Assembly (NCBI RefSeq): GCF_000374805.1
Contig: NZ_KB895347.1
Span: 1 to 64,000 of the forward strand
DNA from: Chitiniphilus shinanonensis DSM 23277
GTDB taxonomy: Bacteria; Pseudomonadota; Gammaproteobacteria; Burkholderiales; Chitinibacteraceae
Reading direction: 5' to 3'
DNA: 64,000 bases
In this document: positions 46,071 through 53,950 of the stretch, piece by piece
How the letters are laid out: the number at the start of each line of letters is the position of its first letter
Position numbering within the stretch: the first letter of the stretch is position 1
The notes under the pieces: generated by a model
Databases searched by the model: none
Seen by the model: only the letters and a program-made list of their open reading frames with translations
What the model was told of the DNA's origin: nothing
Made by a program: the position numbers and the translations under genes

Positions 46071-47150
46071 ATGGTCCATTGCGAACTGCTGCCCACTGCC
46101 AACGGCCGCCAGCTCGGGGTGTTGCGCCTCGATTCCCCCTCCCGCCTCAATGCCCAGACGCTGGCGATGGTGCACGTGCTCGACGCCGCGCTGGCCGGTT
46201 GGCGCGAGCGCGACGACGTGGTGGCGGTGCTGGTGGTCGGCGAGGGCGAGCGCGGGTTGTGCGCCGGGGGCGATCTCAAGGCGCTGTACGAGGCGATGGG
46301 GTCGGTCGAGACGCTGGCCGACGGCGACGCTTTTTTCGCCGAGGAATACGCGCTGTGCCGCGACCTGCATTTCTATCCCAAGCCGGTCGTGGCCTGGGGG
46401 CACGGCATCGTCATGGGCGGTGGCTGGGGATTGTTTGCCGGCGCGCACCACCGCGTGGTCACCGAGTCGACGCGGCTGGCGATGCCGGAGATCGCCATCG
46501 GCCTGTTTCCCGACGTGGGCGCCAGCCGCTGGCTGCACCAGTTGCCGGGCCGCCTGGGGCGCTGGCTGGCGCTGACCGCCAGCGAACTGAACGCCGCCGA
46601 CGCGTTGTGGTCGGGCGCGGCGCACCTGGCGCTGCCCGACGCGGCGCGCGACGACCTGATGCCGTGGCTGGCCGCCTTGCCGTGGTCCGGCTCGCCGCAG
46701 GCGGACGCCGTCATGCTGCGCGCGGCATTGCTGGCCTGGGCGGCGGCGCGGCCCTGCGCGTTGCCGGCGCCGCGCTGGGCGCCGCTGGCGGCGCGCCTCG
46801 ACGCGCTGTGCGGTGGCGACACGCTGGGCGAGGTGGCGACGGCGCTCTCGGGCGCCGCCGACGATCCGGCGCTGGCCGACGCGGTGGCGCGCTTCCTGGC
46901 CGGTTCGCCCACCTCGGCCTGGCTGATCTGGGCGCTGGAACAACGCGCGCGCCAGTTGCCGTTCCACGAGGTGTTCGCGCTGGAGACCCAGGTGGCGTGG
47001 CACGTGCTGCGCAGCGGCGAGTTCCGCGAAGGCATCCGCGCCAGGCTGATCGACCGCCACGACGCGCCGCACTGGCGTGCACGCGAGTTTTCCGGCAATC
47101 TGCCCGACGAGATCGCAGCCTGGCTGTCGCGCGACAGTCGCACGGCTTGA
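46071..47150 (+). CDS. Enoyl-CoA hydratase/isomerase family, 3-hydroxyisobutyryl-CoA hydrolase-like
   Basis: 359 residues. The crotonase fold is shown by RLNAQTLAMV, the oxyanion-hole GLCAGGDLKALYE and GHGIVMGGGWGLFAGAHHRV. MPEIAIGLFPDVGASRWLHQLPG follows, the ECH_2 signature of 3-hydroxyisobutyryl-CoA hydrolases, with Glu and Asp in the catalytic positions. That enzyme acts in valine breakdown. No other valine genes are adjacent, so the substrate is not certain. I start at 46071; a GTG at 46047 is in frame. Confidence 0.82.
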   Translation: MVHCELLPTANGRQLGVLRLDSPSRLNAQTLAMVHVLDAALAGWRERDDVVAVLVVGEGERGLCAGGDLKALYEAMGSVETLADGDAFFAEEYALCRDLHFYPKPVVAWGHGIVMGGGWGLFAGAHHRVVTESTRLAMPEIAIGLFPDVGASRWLHQLPGRLGRWLALTASELNAADALWSGAAHLALPDAARDDLMPWLAALPWSGSPQADAVMLRAALLAWAAARPCALPAPRWAPLAARLDALCGGDTLGEVATALSGAADDPALADAVARFLAGSPTSAWLIWALEQRARQLPFHEVFALETQVAWHVLRSGEFREGIRARLIDRHDAPHWRAREFSGNLPDEIAAWLSRDSRTA

Positions 47151-47222
47151 AACTTTGGCCGCCGCCGACCATCTTATCCGGGCGGGCGATACGCCCCGAT
47201 CATCCCTACGGAGAACCTGCAC

Positions 47223-47903
47223 ATGGAACTGAACACCGCCCGATACGGCGGCGCTTCGCTCGCCGTCGAGCGCAACCGGGTACTGCGCAACACCTACTAT
47301 CTGTTGTCGCTGTCGATGATCCCGACCGCCATCGGCGCCATGCTCGGCATCGCCATCCAGTTCCAGGTCAGCCTGGGATTCGGTCTGCTGCTGTTCCTCG
47401 GCGTGAGCTTCGGGGCCTTCTACGCCATCGGTCGCACCAAGAACAGCCCCGTCGGCGTGCTGCTGCTGCTGGCCTGGACCGGCTTCATGGGCCTGTGGCT
47501 GTCGCAGATGCTGCAACGCGTGCTCACCTTCGCCAACGGCGCCGAGCTGATCGGCATGGCCGCCATCGGCACCGCCGCCATCTTCTTCACGCTGGCCACC
47601 ATCGCCACCGTGACCAAGAAGGATTTCTCCTTCATGGGGAAATTCCTGTTCATCGGTCTGGTGGTGGTGTTGCTGGCCGTGGTGGCCAATCTGTTCCTGC
47701 AGATCCCGGCGCTGTCGCTGACGATCTCCGCCGTCTGCGTGCTGCTGTTCTCGGCCTACATCCTGTATGACGTGAGCAGCATCGTGAACGGTGGCGAGAC
47801 CAACTACGTGACCGCCACGCTGTCGCTGTACCTGGATCTGTACAACCTGTTCGTCAGCCTGCTGAACATCCTGTCGATCTTCTCGGGCAACAGCCGCAAC
47901 TGA
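47223..47903 (+). CDS. Bax inhibitor-1/YccA family membrane protein
   Basis: 226 residues with seven predicted hydrophobic segments after a short N-terminal tail (VLRNTYYLLSLSMIPTAIG). The TMBIM signature is near the C-terminus (SAYILYDVSSIVNGGETNYV, then ALSLYLDLYNLFVSLL-type helix), containing the Asp pair that senses pH in bacterial homologues. YccA-type proteins modulate FtsH; calcium-leak activity is reported for others. Stands alone, 72 bases after the hydratase gene. Confidence 0.92.
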   Translation: MELNTARYGGASLAVERNRVLRNTYYLLSLSMIPTAIGAMLGIAIQFQVSLGFGLLLFLGVSFGAFYAIGRTKNSPVGVLLLLAWTGFMGLWLSQMLQRVLTFANGAELIGMAAIGTAAIFFTLATIATVTKKDFSFMGKFLFIGLVVVLLAVVANLFLQIPALSLTISAVCVLLFSAYILYDVSSIVNGGETNYVTATLSLYLDLYNLFVSLLNILSIFSGNSRN

Positions 47904-47905
47904 GA

Positions 47906-48016
47906 GCAGCCGACAAACCCTCCTGGCTGCGCCGCGCTCGCTTGCCGTACGTCTTGTACTGTCTGCGTTCGCGCGGCTTGCCAGGACCGCTTCGCTGGGT
48001 TTGTTGGCAGCTCTCC
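47906..48016 (+). repeat. Family A dispersed intergenic repeat, copy 5
   Basis: Ends AGCAGCCGACAAACCC and GGGTTTGTTGGCAGCTC, an imperfect terminal inverted repeat of about 16 bases. Core blocks CTTGCCGTACGTCTTGTACT, GTCTGCGTTCGCG and CTTGCCAGGACCGCTTCGC are present. Begins three bases after the stop of the BI-1 gene. Confidence 0.9.
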
Positions 48017-48039
48017 AGGTTCGGTTTTTCCCCCATGCA

Positions 48040-48061
48040 ACGCCGCCTTCGGGCGGCGTTG
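48040..48061 (+). terminator. GC-rich hairpin, possible terminator
   Basis: Stem AACGCCGCC/GGCGGCGTT with a stable TTCG loop. Only a weak T tail follows, so it may be a weak terminator or an RNA-stabilising hairpin of the upstream transcript. Confidence 0.45.
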
Positions 48062-48130
48062 TCGTTGGTGCGCCGGGGGCAGGGATACTCTGCATAACAC
48101 CTGGCTGTCGCCAGCGGCTATTCTTCGCGC

Positions 48131-50428
48131 ATGCGCGTTCCCTCCTTCTACGTTCCCCCACACGGCCGCATGCCGTGGCTACTGGCGCACGGCGCCATCG
48201 GCCTGGTGCTGCTGATGCTGGTCGGCTACGCCTGGATCGATCACCGCCAGACCCACATTACCCAGCAGGCGGCGCTGGCGCAGGATCTGCTGTGGCAGCA
48301 GCAGGGCATCCGCCTGCACCTGCAGACCAACCAGAACGTGCTGGAGAATCTGGCCTACGGCCTGGCGGCGCGGGCCATCAAGCCGGGCGATTTCGTCGCC
48401 CGCGCCGATGCGCTGATGAAGATGAACCCGGAGATGCAGTCGCTGGAGTTCGTCGACGCCAAGGGCGCGCGCGAGGGCGGGCTGCCGATCTACAGCGACC
48501 GCCCCAACAGCCTGATCCCGCTGGACAACGATCAGCTGGTCGAGGCCATCGATGGCGCGGCCACGCTGGGCCACGCGGTGTATTCCAACGTGATCCTGCG
48601 CAACGAGCCGATGGTGGCGCTGGTGGTGCCGTACTTCACCGGCTCGGTCTATTCCGGCTCGGTGCTGGCGACCTATTCGCTGCCGCAACTGCTGCAACAG
48701 CGCATTCCCTGGTGGATCGTGCAGCGCTACGACCTGGTGCTGATCGACGGTCGCGGCGCGGTGATGGCGCCCAGCCGGGTGGAGGCGGTGCCCACCGGGA
48801 TCACCCAGTCCATCGGCTTCGAGCCGCCGGGCCACGAGCTGAAGCTGGTGGCCAGCGTGCGCGAGGCGCCGCGCGCCGGCCGGCAGCTTTGGCTGCTGGG
48901 CGCGGTGATCGTGCTGCTGGCGGTGCTGTGGTGGGTGCTGCTGCTGCTGCGTCAGCGCATGGGCGAGCGCCATCGCGCCGAGGCGGCGTTGCAGGACGAG
49001 ATGCGCTTCCGCTCGGCGATGGAGGATTCGCTGATGACCGGCCTGCGGGCGATGGACCTGGAAGGCCGCATCATCTACGTGAACCCCGCGTTTTGTCGCA
49101 TGGTCGGCTGGCGCGCCGAGGAACTGCTCGGCCACGTGCCGCCGATGCCGTACTGGCCGCCCGAGGCGCTGGAAGAGTGCGCCGCCGCGCACCGCGCCAT
49201 CCTCGACGGCCAGACTCCTCCCAACGGCTTCCCGCTGCGCTTCATGCGGCGCAACGGCGATCGCTTCGACGTGCGGTTGTATTCGTCGCGGCTGGTGGAC
49301 GGACGCGGCGAGTATCGCGGCTGGATGGCGTCGATGTACGACGTCACCGAGATCAAGCGCGAGCGCGAGGCGCTGGCGGCGTCGCGCACCCAGTTGCTGA
49401 CCGTGCTGGAAGGGCTGGAGGCCGCGGTATCGGTGACCGATGCCGAGACCGGCCGCCTGCTCTACCGCAACCGCCACCACGCCGACACCTTCATGCTCAA
49501 CCCCGAGGCCGACTGCTGCCTGGTGCCGTTGCTGCCGGCCGGCTCGCTGGCCGCCGACTGCAACGACCCGGCCAGCGGCCGCTGGTACCACATGCAGCGG
49601 CGCAGCATCGACTGGGTGGACGGGCGCCGCGTCTGGCTCGACATCGTTTCGGACATCACCGAGCAGCGGGTGGCCGCCGAGGTCACGCGTATGCAGAGCG
49701 AAAAACTGCAACACACCGCGCGGCTGGTCAGCATGGGCGAACTGGCGTCCAGTCTGGCGCACGAACTGAACCAGCCGCTGGCCGCCATCGGCAGCTACGC
49801 CGCCGCCGGCGACGAGATGCTCGGCCTGCACCCGCCGCGGGTGCAGCGCGCCCGCGAAGTGATGGTCAAGATGGGCGAGCAGGCGCACCGCGCCGGGCAG
49901 ATCATCCGCGGCATCCGCAACTTCGTCGCCAAGCGCGCGCCGCGCGCCGAACCGTGCCGGCTGGAGGAACTGCTGGCGGTGCCGCTGCAACTGCTCGAAC
50001 CGCTCACCCGCCAGACGCGCGCCCGCATCCGGGTGGAACTGCCGCCGTCGCTGCCGGTGTTTCCCGGCGACCCGGTGATGCTGGAACAGGTGCTGTTCAA
50101 CCTGTTGAAGAACGGGCTGGAGGCGATGTCCGGCATGGCCGAGAGCGCGCCGCGCGAAATCCGCGTGTCGGCCCAGGTGGCGGGCGACGGCCTTGAGATC
50201 GCCATCGCCGATCGCGGCCCCGGCATGCCGCAGCCCGACGGGCCGTTCCAGCCGTTCTTCAGCACCAAACCCGAAGGCCTGGGTGTGGGGCTCAATATCT
50301 GCCGCTCGGTGCTGGAACAGCATCGCGGCCATCTGCGTGTCGAGCCCAATCCGGGCGGCGGCACCCGATTCATCTGCCGCCTGCCGTTGGCCGGCGCACT
50401 GATCACCGAGGATCTTCCGCAAGCATGA
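48131..50428 (+). CDS. PAS-containing membrane sensor histidine kinase (FixL/DctB-type)
   Basis: 765 residues. TM1 is at about 15-35 and TM2 at about 255-275, with a periplasmic sensor domain between them. A PAS domain (about 295-415, IIYVNPAFCRMVGWRAEELLG) and a second, weaker PAS-like region follow. The HisKA domain has ASSLAHELNQPLAAI with phospho-acceptor His544, and the HATPase has the N box FNLLKNGLEAM, ADRGPGMP and GLGVGLNICRSVLEQHRGH. The stop overlaps the response regulator start (ATGA). The H-box and the paired FixJ-like regulator put it in the FixL/DctB/TodS-like class; no haem-binding PAS features are evident. Signal unknown. Confidence 0.9.
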   Translation: MRVPSFYVPPHGRMPWLLAHGAIGLVLLMLVGYAWIDHRQTHITQQAALAQDLLWQQQGIRLHLQTNQNVLENLAYGLAARAIKPGDFVARADALMKMNPEMQSLEFVDAKGAREGGLPIYSDRPNSLIPLDNDQLVEAIDGAATLGHAVYSNVILRNEPMVALVVPYFTGSVYSGSVLATYSLPQLLQQRIPWWIVQRYDLVLIDGRGAVMAPSRVEAVPTGITQSIGFEPPGHELKLVASVREAPRAGRQLWLLGAVIVLLAVLWWVLLLLRQRMGERHRAEAALQDEMRFRSAMEDSLMTGLRAMDLEGRIIYVNPAFCRMVGWRAEELLGHVPPMPYWPPEALEECAAAHRAILDGQTPPNGFPLRFMRRNGDRFDVRLYSSRLVDGRGEYRGWMASMYDVTEIKREREALAASRTQLLTVLEGLEAAVSVTDAETGRLLYRNRHHADTFMLNPEADCCLVPLLPAGSLAADCNDPASGRWYHMQRRSIDWVDGRRVWLDIVSDITEQRVAAEVTRMQSEKLQHTARLVSMGELASSLAHELNQPLAAIGSYAAAGDEMLGLHPPRVQRAREVMVKMGEQAHRAGQIIRGIRNFVAKRAPRAEPCRLEELLAVPLQLLEPLTRQTRARIRVELPPSLPVFPGDPVMLEQVLFNLLKNGLEAMSGMAESAPREIRVSAQVAGDGLEIAIADRGPGMPQPDGPFQPFFSTKPEGLGVGLNICRSVLEQHRGHLRVEPNPGGGTRFICRLPLAGALITEDLPQA

Positions 50429-51039
50429 AACCGATTGCCATCATCGACGACGACGTGGCGGTGCGCGACGCGCTGACGCTGCTGTTCGAAACCCGCGACT
50501 GGCACAGCGCCACGTTCGACAGCGCGGAGGATTTCCTGGCCCGCGCCGGCGTGGCCGACTACGGCTGCCTGATCGTCGACGTGCGCATGACCGGCGCCAG
50601 CGGGCTGGAGCTGTTCGACCGCCTGAAGAGCCAGCCCTATGTGCCGCCGGTGATCTTCCTGACCGGCCACGGCGACGTGCCGATGGCGGTGGCGGCGGTG
50701 AAGGAGGGCGCAACCGACTTCCTGGAAAAGCCGTTCGACCACCGGCAACTGGTGGCCAAGGTGGACGCGGCGCTGCAACAGGACGCCGCGCATCGCGGCA
50801 ACTGGGAGGTGCGGCAGTCGCTGAACGCGCGCCTGTCGGAGCTGACGCCGCGCGAGCGCGAAGTGCTGCGCGAACTGCTGGCCGGGCGCCTCAACAAGCA
50901 GATCGCCGACGTGCTCGACATCAGCATCAAGACGGTGGAAGTGCACCGCGCCCGCATCTACACCAAACTGCGGGTGCGTTCCGCGGTGGAGCTGGCCGCG
51001 TTGCTGAAGGACGTGCCGCTCAACGAAATCGCCGGCTGA
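50425..51039 (+). CDS. FixJ/NarL-family response regulator
   Basis: 204 residues. The receiver domain has the acidic DDD pocket at residues 8-10, phospho-acceptor Asp52 (LIVDVRMTG), Thr in FLTGHG and Lys in EKPFD. The C-terminal LuxR-type helix-turn-helix (about 138-190, LTPREREVLRELLAG, then ISIKTVEVHRARIYTKL) follows. Its partner kinase overlaps it by four bases. Target genes are not obvious; neither the upstream nor downstream genes form an evident respiratory or transport operon. Confidence 0.92.
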   Translation: MKPIAIIDDDVAVRDALTLLFETRDWHSATFDSAEDFLARAGVADYGCLIVDVRMTGASGLELFDRLKSQPYVPPVIFLTGHGDVPMAVAAVKEGATDFLEKPFDHRQLVAKVDAALQQDAAHRGNWEVRQSLNARLSELTPREREVLRELLAGRLNKQIADVLDISIKTVEVHRARIYTKLRVRSAVELAALLKDVPLNEIAG

Positions 51040-51104
51040 GCGCCGGCGATCGTCCTGCCTGCAACCGCGCCGACACGGCCCCCACCGCGTCGGCGCGGCG
51101 CGAT

Positions 51105-51401
51105 CTACTTCTTGGCGGCAGGCTTGGCCGGCGCCGGCTTGATGGCCGACTTGCCGACGCTCACCTCGCCCTTCAGCCGCGCATAGGTGCCTTCCTTGAT
51201 GCCCGGCACCCGGGTCAGGTCCTCCGTGCTCTTGAACGGACCGTTCTTGCTGCGGTAATCCACGATCGCCTTGGCCTTGGCCGCGCCGATTCCGGGCAGG
51301 GTTTCCAATTGCTGGGCGGTGGCGGTGTTAATATCCACCGCCGCCCAGGCCGCGGCGGACAACAGCAGCCCGGCCAGCAGGCTCACGCACTTTTGCATCA
51401 T
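51105..51401 (-). CDS. ComEA-like helix-hairpin-helix DNA-binding protein
   Basis: 98 residues, start at the first of two Met codons (51401), with GGGAG seven bases upstream. A signal peptide (VSLLAGLLLSAAAWA) is followed by VDINTATAQQLETLPGIGAAKAKAIVDYR, then a second hairpin (LTRVPGIKEGTYARLKG), and a basic Lys/Pro/Ala tail. Short secreted ComEA proteins bind incoming DNA in the periplasm during natural transformation. No other com genes are nearby. Confidence 0.9.
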   Translation of the reverse strand: MMQKCVSLLAGLLLSAAAWAAVDINTATAQQLETLPGIGAAKAKAIVDYRSKNGPFKSTEDLTRVPGIKEGTYARLKGEVSVGKSAIKPAPAKPAAKK

Positions 51402-51503
51402 CTCGATACTCCCGTTCTGGTTGTGTGCTGAAAAATGCACGTATTGAAACTAGGCGGTGCTTTTCAGAAATTCCAGAATTATTTGTCAGGCTGAATTCAG
51501 ATC

Positions 51504-52337
51504 ATGAGCGGATTGAGCGCCCAGGCGTCGGTATCCCACTACGAGAACTTCCCGGTGGCGTCGTTGCTGATGCCGCGCCGCTATCGCAAGCCGGTGGCGG
51601 CGGTCTATCACTTCGCGCGCCACGCGGACGACCTCGCCGACGAGGGCGACGCCGCGCCGGCGCAGCGCCTCGCGGCGCTGGCCGGGTGCCATGAAGAGCT
51701 GGCGCGCATCGAGCGCGCCGAAACGCCGCAGACCGCGCGCTACCAGGCACTGGCGCAGGCGGTGCGCGAGTTCGGCATTCCGGTGTCGTTGTGCCACGAC
51801 CTGCTGTCCGCGTTCGAGCAGGACGTGGTCAAGACCCGCTACGCCGATTTCGGCGAAGTGATCCAGTACTGCCGGCGTTCCGCCAACCCGGTCGGGCGCA
51901 TCCTGCTGCATTGCTTCGGCCGCACCGACGAGCGCCTGCTGGCGATGTCGGACGGCATCTGCTCCGCGCTGCAACTGATCAATTTCTGGCAGGACGTGGC
52001 CGTCGACTGGCGCAAGGACCGGGTCTACCTGCCGCTGGAGGACATGGCGCGCTTCCGGGTGACCGAGGCGCAGATCGCCGCGGGCCGGGTCGATGCCAAC
52101 TGGAAGCGCCTGATGGCGTTCCAGGTGGACCGCACCCGGCGCATGCTCCAGGCCGGCGCGCCGCTGGCGCTGGCGCTGCCGGGGCGGATCGGCCTGGAAC
52201 TGCGGCTGACGGTGCTGGGCGGCGACGCCATCCTGACCAAATTGCAGCAGGTGGGCTACGACATGTTCCGGCAGCGCCCGGTGCTGACGCGCGGCGACTG
52301 GCCACGGCTGCTGTGGCGCGCGTTGCGCAAGCGATGA
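51504..52337 (+). CDS. hpnC: Squalene-synthesis enzyme HpnC
   Basis: 277 residues of the squalene/phytoene synthase fold. SHYENFPVASLLMPRRYR at the N-terminus is typical of HpnC. The two Asp-rich motifs are visible as ARHADDLADEGD (about 43-54) and INFWQDVAVDWRKDRVYLP (about 160-178). In the HpnCDE route HpnD makes presqualene diphosphate, HpnC converts it to hydroxysqualene and HpnE reduces it. hpnD and hpnE are not adjacent here, so the pathway must be completed elsewhere or the gene has another role. Stop overlaps the start of the thermonuclease gene (ATGA). Confidence 0.88.
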   Translation: MSGLSAQASVSHYENFPVASLLMPRRYRKPVAAVYHFARHADDLADEGDAAPAQRLAALAGCHEELARIERAETPQTARYQALAQAVREFGIPVSLCHDLLSAFEQDVVKTRYADFGEVIQYCRRSANPVGRILLHCFGRTDERLLAMSDGICSALQLINFWQDVAVDWRKDRVYLPLEDMARFRVTEAQIAAGRVDANWKRLMAFQVDRTRRMLQAGAPLALALPGRIGLELRLTVLGGDAILTKLQQVGYDMFRQRPVLTRGDWPRLLWRALRKR

Positions 52338-52858
52338 GGCGGCTGTTGTGGGCGCTGGCCGCGCTGCTGCTGGCCGGCTGCCTGGAACTGGAACTGCCGC
52401 GCGGCGCGGCGACCGGGGGCGAGACGCTGTCCGGGCGGGTGGTCGGCGTGGCCGACGGCGATACGTTGACGTTGCTGGACGACAGCCTGCACGAGCACAA
52501 GGTAAGGCTGGCCTACGTCGACGCGCCGGAGAAAGCGCAGGCCTATGGATCGGCGGCCAAGCTGCGCCTGTCGGCGCTGGTCTACGGCCGCGCGGTGCGC
52601 GCCGAGGTGATCGAGGTGGACCGCTACCAGCGGGCCGTGGCGCGGATCTGGCAGGATGGCCAGGACATCAACCTGATGATGCTGCGCGAGGGGTTCGCCT
52701 GGCATTACCGCCAGTACACCCGTACGCAGAGCGACGCCGAGTTCGCGCAATACCAGGATGCGGAGACCGCCGCGCGCGCCGAACACATGGGGTTGTGGCA
52801 GGGCCAGCGCCCGCAGGCGCCGTGGGATTACCGGCACAACCGGCGCAACAAGGGCTGA
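52334..52858 (+). CDS. Thermonuclease-family (SNase-like) lipoprotein
   Basis: 174 residues. A lipobox (LLLAGC, Cys near residue 16) suggests membrane anchoring. The SNase fold is shown by GRVVGVADGDTLTLLDD, VRLAYVDAPEKAQAYG and the C-terminal GLWQGQRPQAPWDYR. The usual Asp (ADGDT), Asp (YVDAPE) and Arg (DRYQRAVA) positions are present, so the enzyme may be active against DNA or RNA at the cell surface or in the periplasm. The overlap with hpnC suggests co-transcription; there is no functional link that I can see. Confidence 0.87.
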   Translation: MRRLLWALAALLLAGCLELELPRGAATGGETLSGRVVGVADGDTLTLLDDSLHEHKVRLAYVDAPEKAQAYGSAAKLRLSALVYGRAVRAEVIEVDRYQRAVARIWQDGQDINLMMLREGFAWHYRQYTRTQSDAEFAQYQDAETAARAEHMGLWQGQRPQAPWDYRHNRRNKG

Positions 52859-52889
52859 ACCCGGCGCGGCCTCAGCCGGTCGTCGTGGG

Positions 52890-53129
52890 TTATTCGACGA
52901 AACTGGCCGTTGTCACGGCCGGCGCGGAAGCGGTTGGGGCGCCGGGCACCGGCGGCAGCTCGCCGACGGCGGGGGCCGAGGTGGCGCCTTCGATCGCGGC
53001 CGGGGAGGGCGCGGCGGGCTTGGGCTTGACGGCCTTGGCGTCCTGCGGCGGCAGATAGAGGGGGCCCTTGAAGCCGCAACCGGCAAAACCCAGGACGAAC
53101 AGCAGGGGGAGAAGTGCGCGCATCGCCAT
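52890..53129 (-). CDS. lptM: LptM-like small lipoprotein (YifL)
   Basis: 79 residues. A lipobox (LGFAGC) is followed by GFKGPLYLPP, the LptM signature, and a Pro/Ala-rich low-complexity tail. LptM assists assembly of the LptD/LptE translocon at the outer membrane. Divergent from cyaY, the usual order, but the expected lysA gene does not follow; the convergent thermonuclease gene ends 31 bases away. Start at 53129 (MAMRAL) or 53123. Confidence 0.85.
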   Translation of the reverse strand: MAMRALLPLLFVLGFAGCGFKGPLYLPPQDAKAVKPKPAAPSPAAIEGATSAPAVGELPPVPGAPTASAPAVTTASFVE

Positions 53130-53180
53130 GCTTTGGTGGCAAAATCGCGATGTTATCACGCCCTCCGTTGCCCTCATCCC

Positions 53181-53492
53181 ATGACCGAATCCGAATTCCT
53201 CGCTCTGACCGACGCCGTGTTCGCCCGCATCGAAGCCGCCCTGGACGCCGCCGGCATCGACGTCGATCCATTGCTGGCGGGCAACGTGCTCGAACTGGAG
53301 TTCGACGACGGCAGCAAGATCATCGTCAACCGCCACGCCGCCAACCAGGAACTGTGGATCGCGGCGAAGAACGGCGGCTTCCATTACCGCCATGACGGCG
53401 ACACCTGGCGCAGCACCCGCGCCGAAGGCGAGTTCTTCGCCGATCTGGCCGCGGCGGTGCGGTTGCATGCCGGCGAGGACTTCTCGTTCTGA
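53181..53492 (+). CDS. cyaY: Frataxin-like iron donor/regulator CyaY
   Basis: 103 residues matching CyaY in length and order: acidic N-terminal helix (TESEFLALTDAVFARIEAALD), then LELEFDDGSKIIVNR, QELWIAAKNGGFHY and a C-terminal helix. CyaY binds iron and modulates IscS during iron-sulphur cluster assembly. Its stop overlaps the start of the YqaA-like gene (TGATG). Confidence 0.95.
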   Translation: MTESEFLALTDAVFARIEAALDAAGIDVDPLLAGNVLELEFDDGSKIIVNRHAANQELWIAAKNGGFHYRHDGDTWRSTRAEGEFFADLAAAVRLHAGEDFSF

Positions 53493-53905
53493 TGGCGTGG
53501 CTGCTGGACGCCTGGGTCGTCGGCCTGTTCGCGTCCGCCTTCCTTTCCGCCACGCTGCTGCCCGGGAACTCGGAAGCGGCGCTGGTTGCCTATCTTTTCG
53601 CGCATCCCCAGGCGTTCTGGCTGCCCCTGGCGCTGGCCACCGCGGGCAACAGCCTGGGCGGCATCGTCACCGTGTGGCTGGGCACCCGGCTGCCGGCGGG
53701 CTCGGTGCCCAGGCGGGCCGAGTGGCTGGCGCGGCACGGCGAACTGGCGTTGGCCCTGTCGTGGGTGCCGCTGCTGGGCGATGCGCTATGCCTGGCCGCC
53801 GGCTGGCTACGCTGGCCGTGGCGCCGCGTGCTGCCGTGGCTGATCCTGGGCAAGTTCGTGCGCTATCTTGCATTGGCCGTCTCGGTGCGTGGGTTGTGGG
53901 ACTAG
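53492..53905 (+). CDS. YqaA-like small membrane protein (VTT/DedA-related)
   Basis: 137 residues with four hydrophobic segments. SATLLPGNSEAALVAYLF and GNSLGGIVTVWLGTRLP are the family patterns of YqaA/DedA-related proteins, the second with the Gly-rich turn of the VTT fold. DedA relatives translocate polyprenyl or phospholipids; the role of YqaA is not established. Coupled to cyaY by overlapping codons. Confidence 0.85.
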   Translation: MAWLLDAWVVGLFASAFLSATLLPGNSEAALVAYLFAHPQAFWLPLALATAGNSLGGIVTVWLGTRLPAGSVPRRAEWLARHGELALALSWVPLLGDALCLAAGWLRWPWRRVLPWLILGKFVRYLALAVSVRGLWD

Positions 53906-53950
53906 CCGCGCGGCAAGCGCAAAAGAGCGGCGTTTACAGGGGAATCCTCG

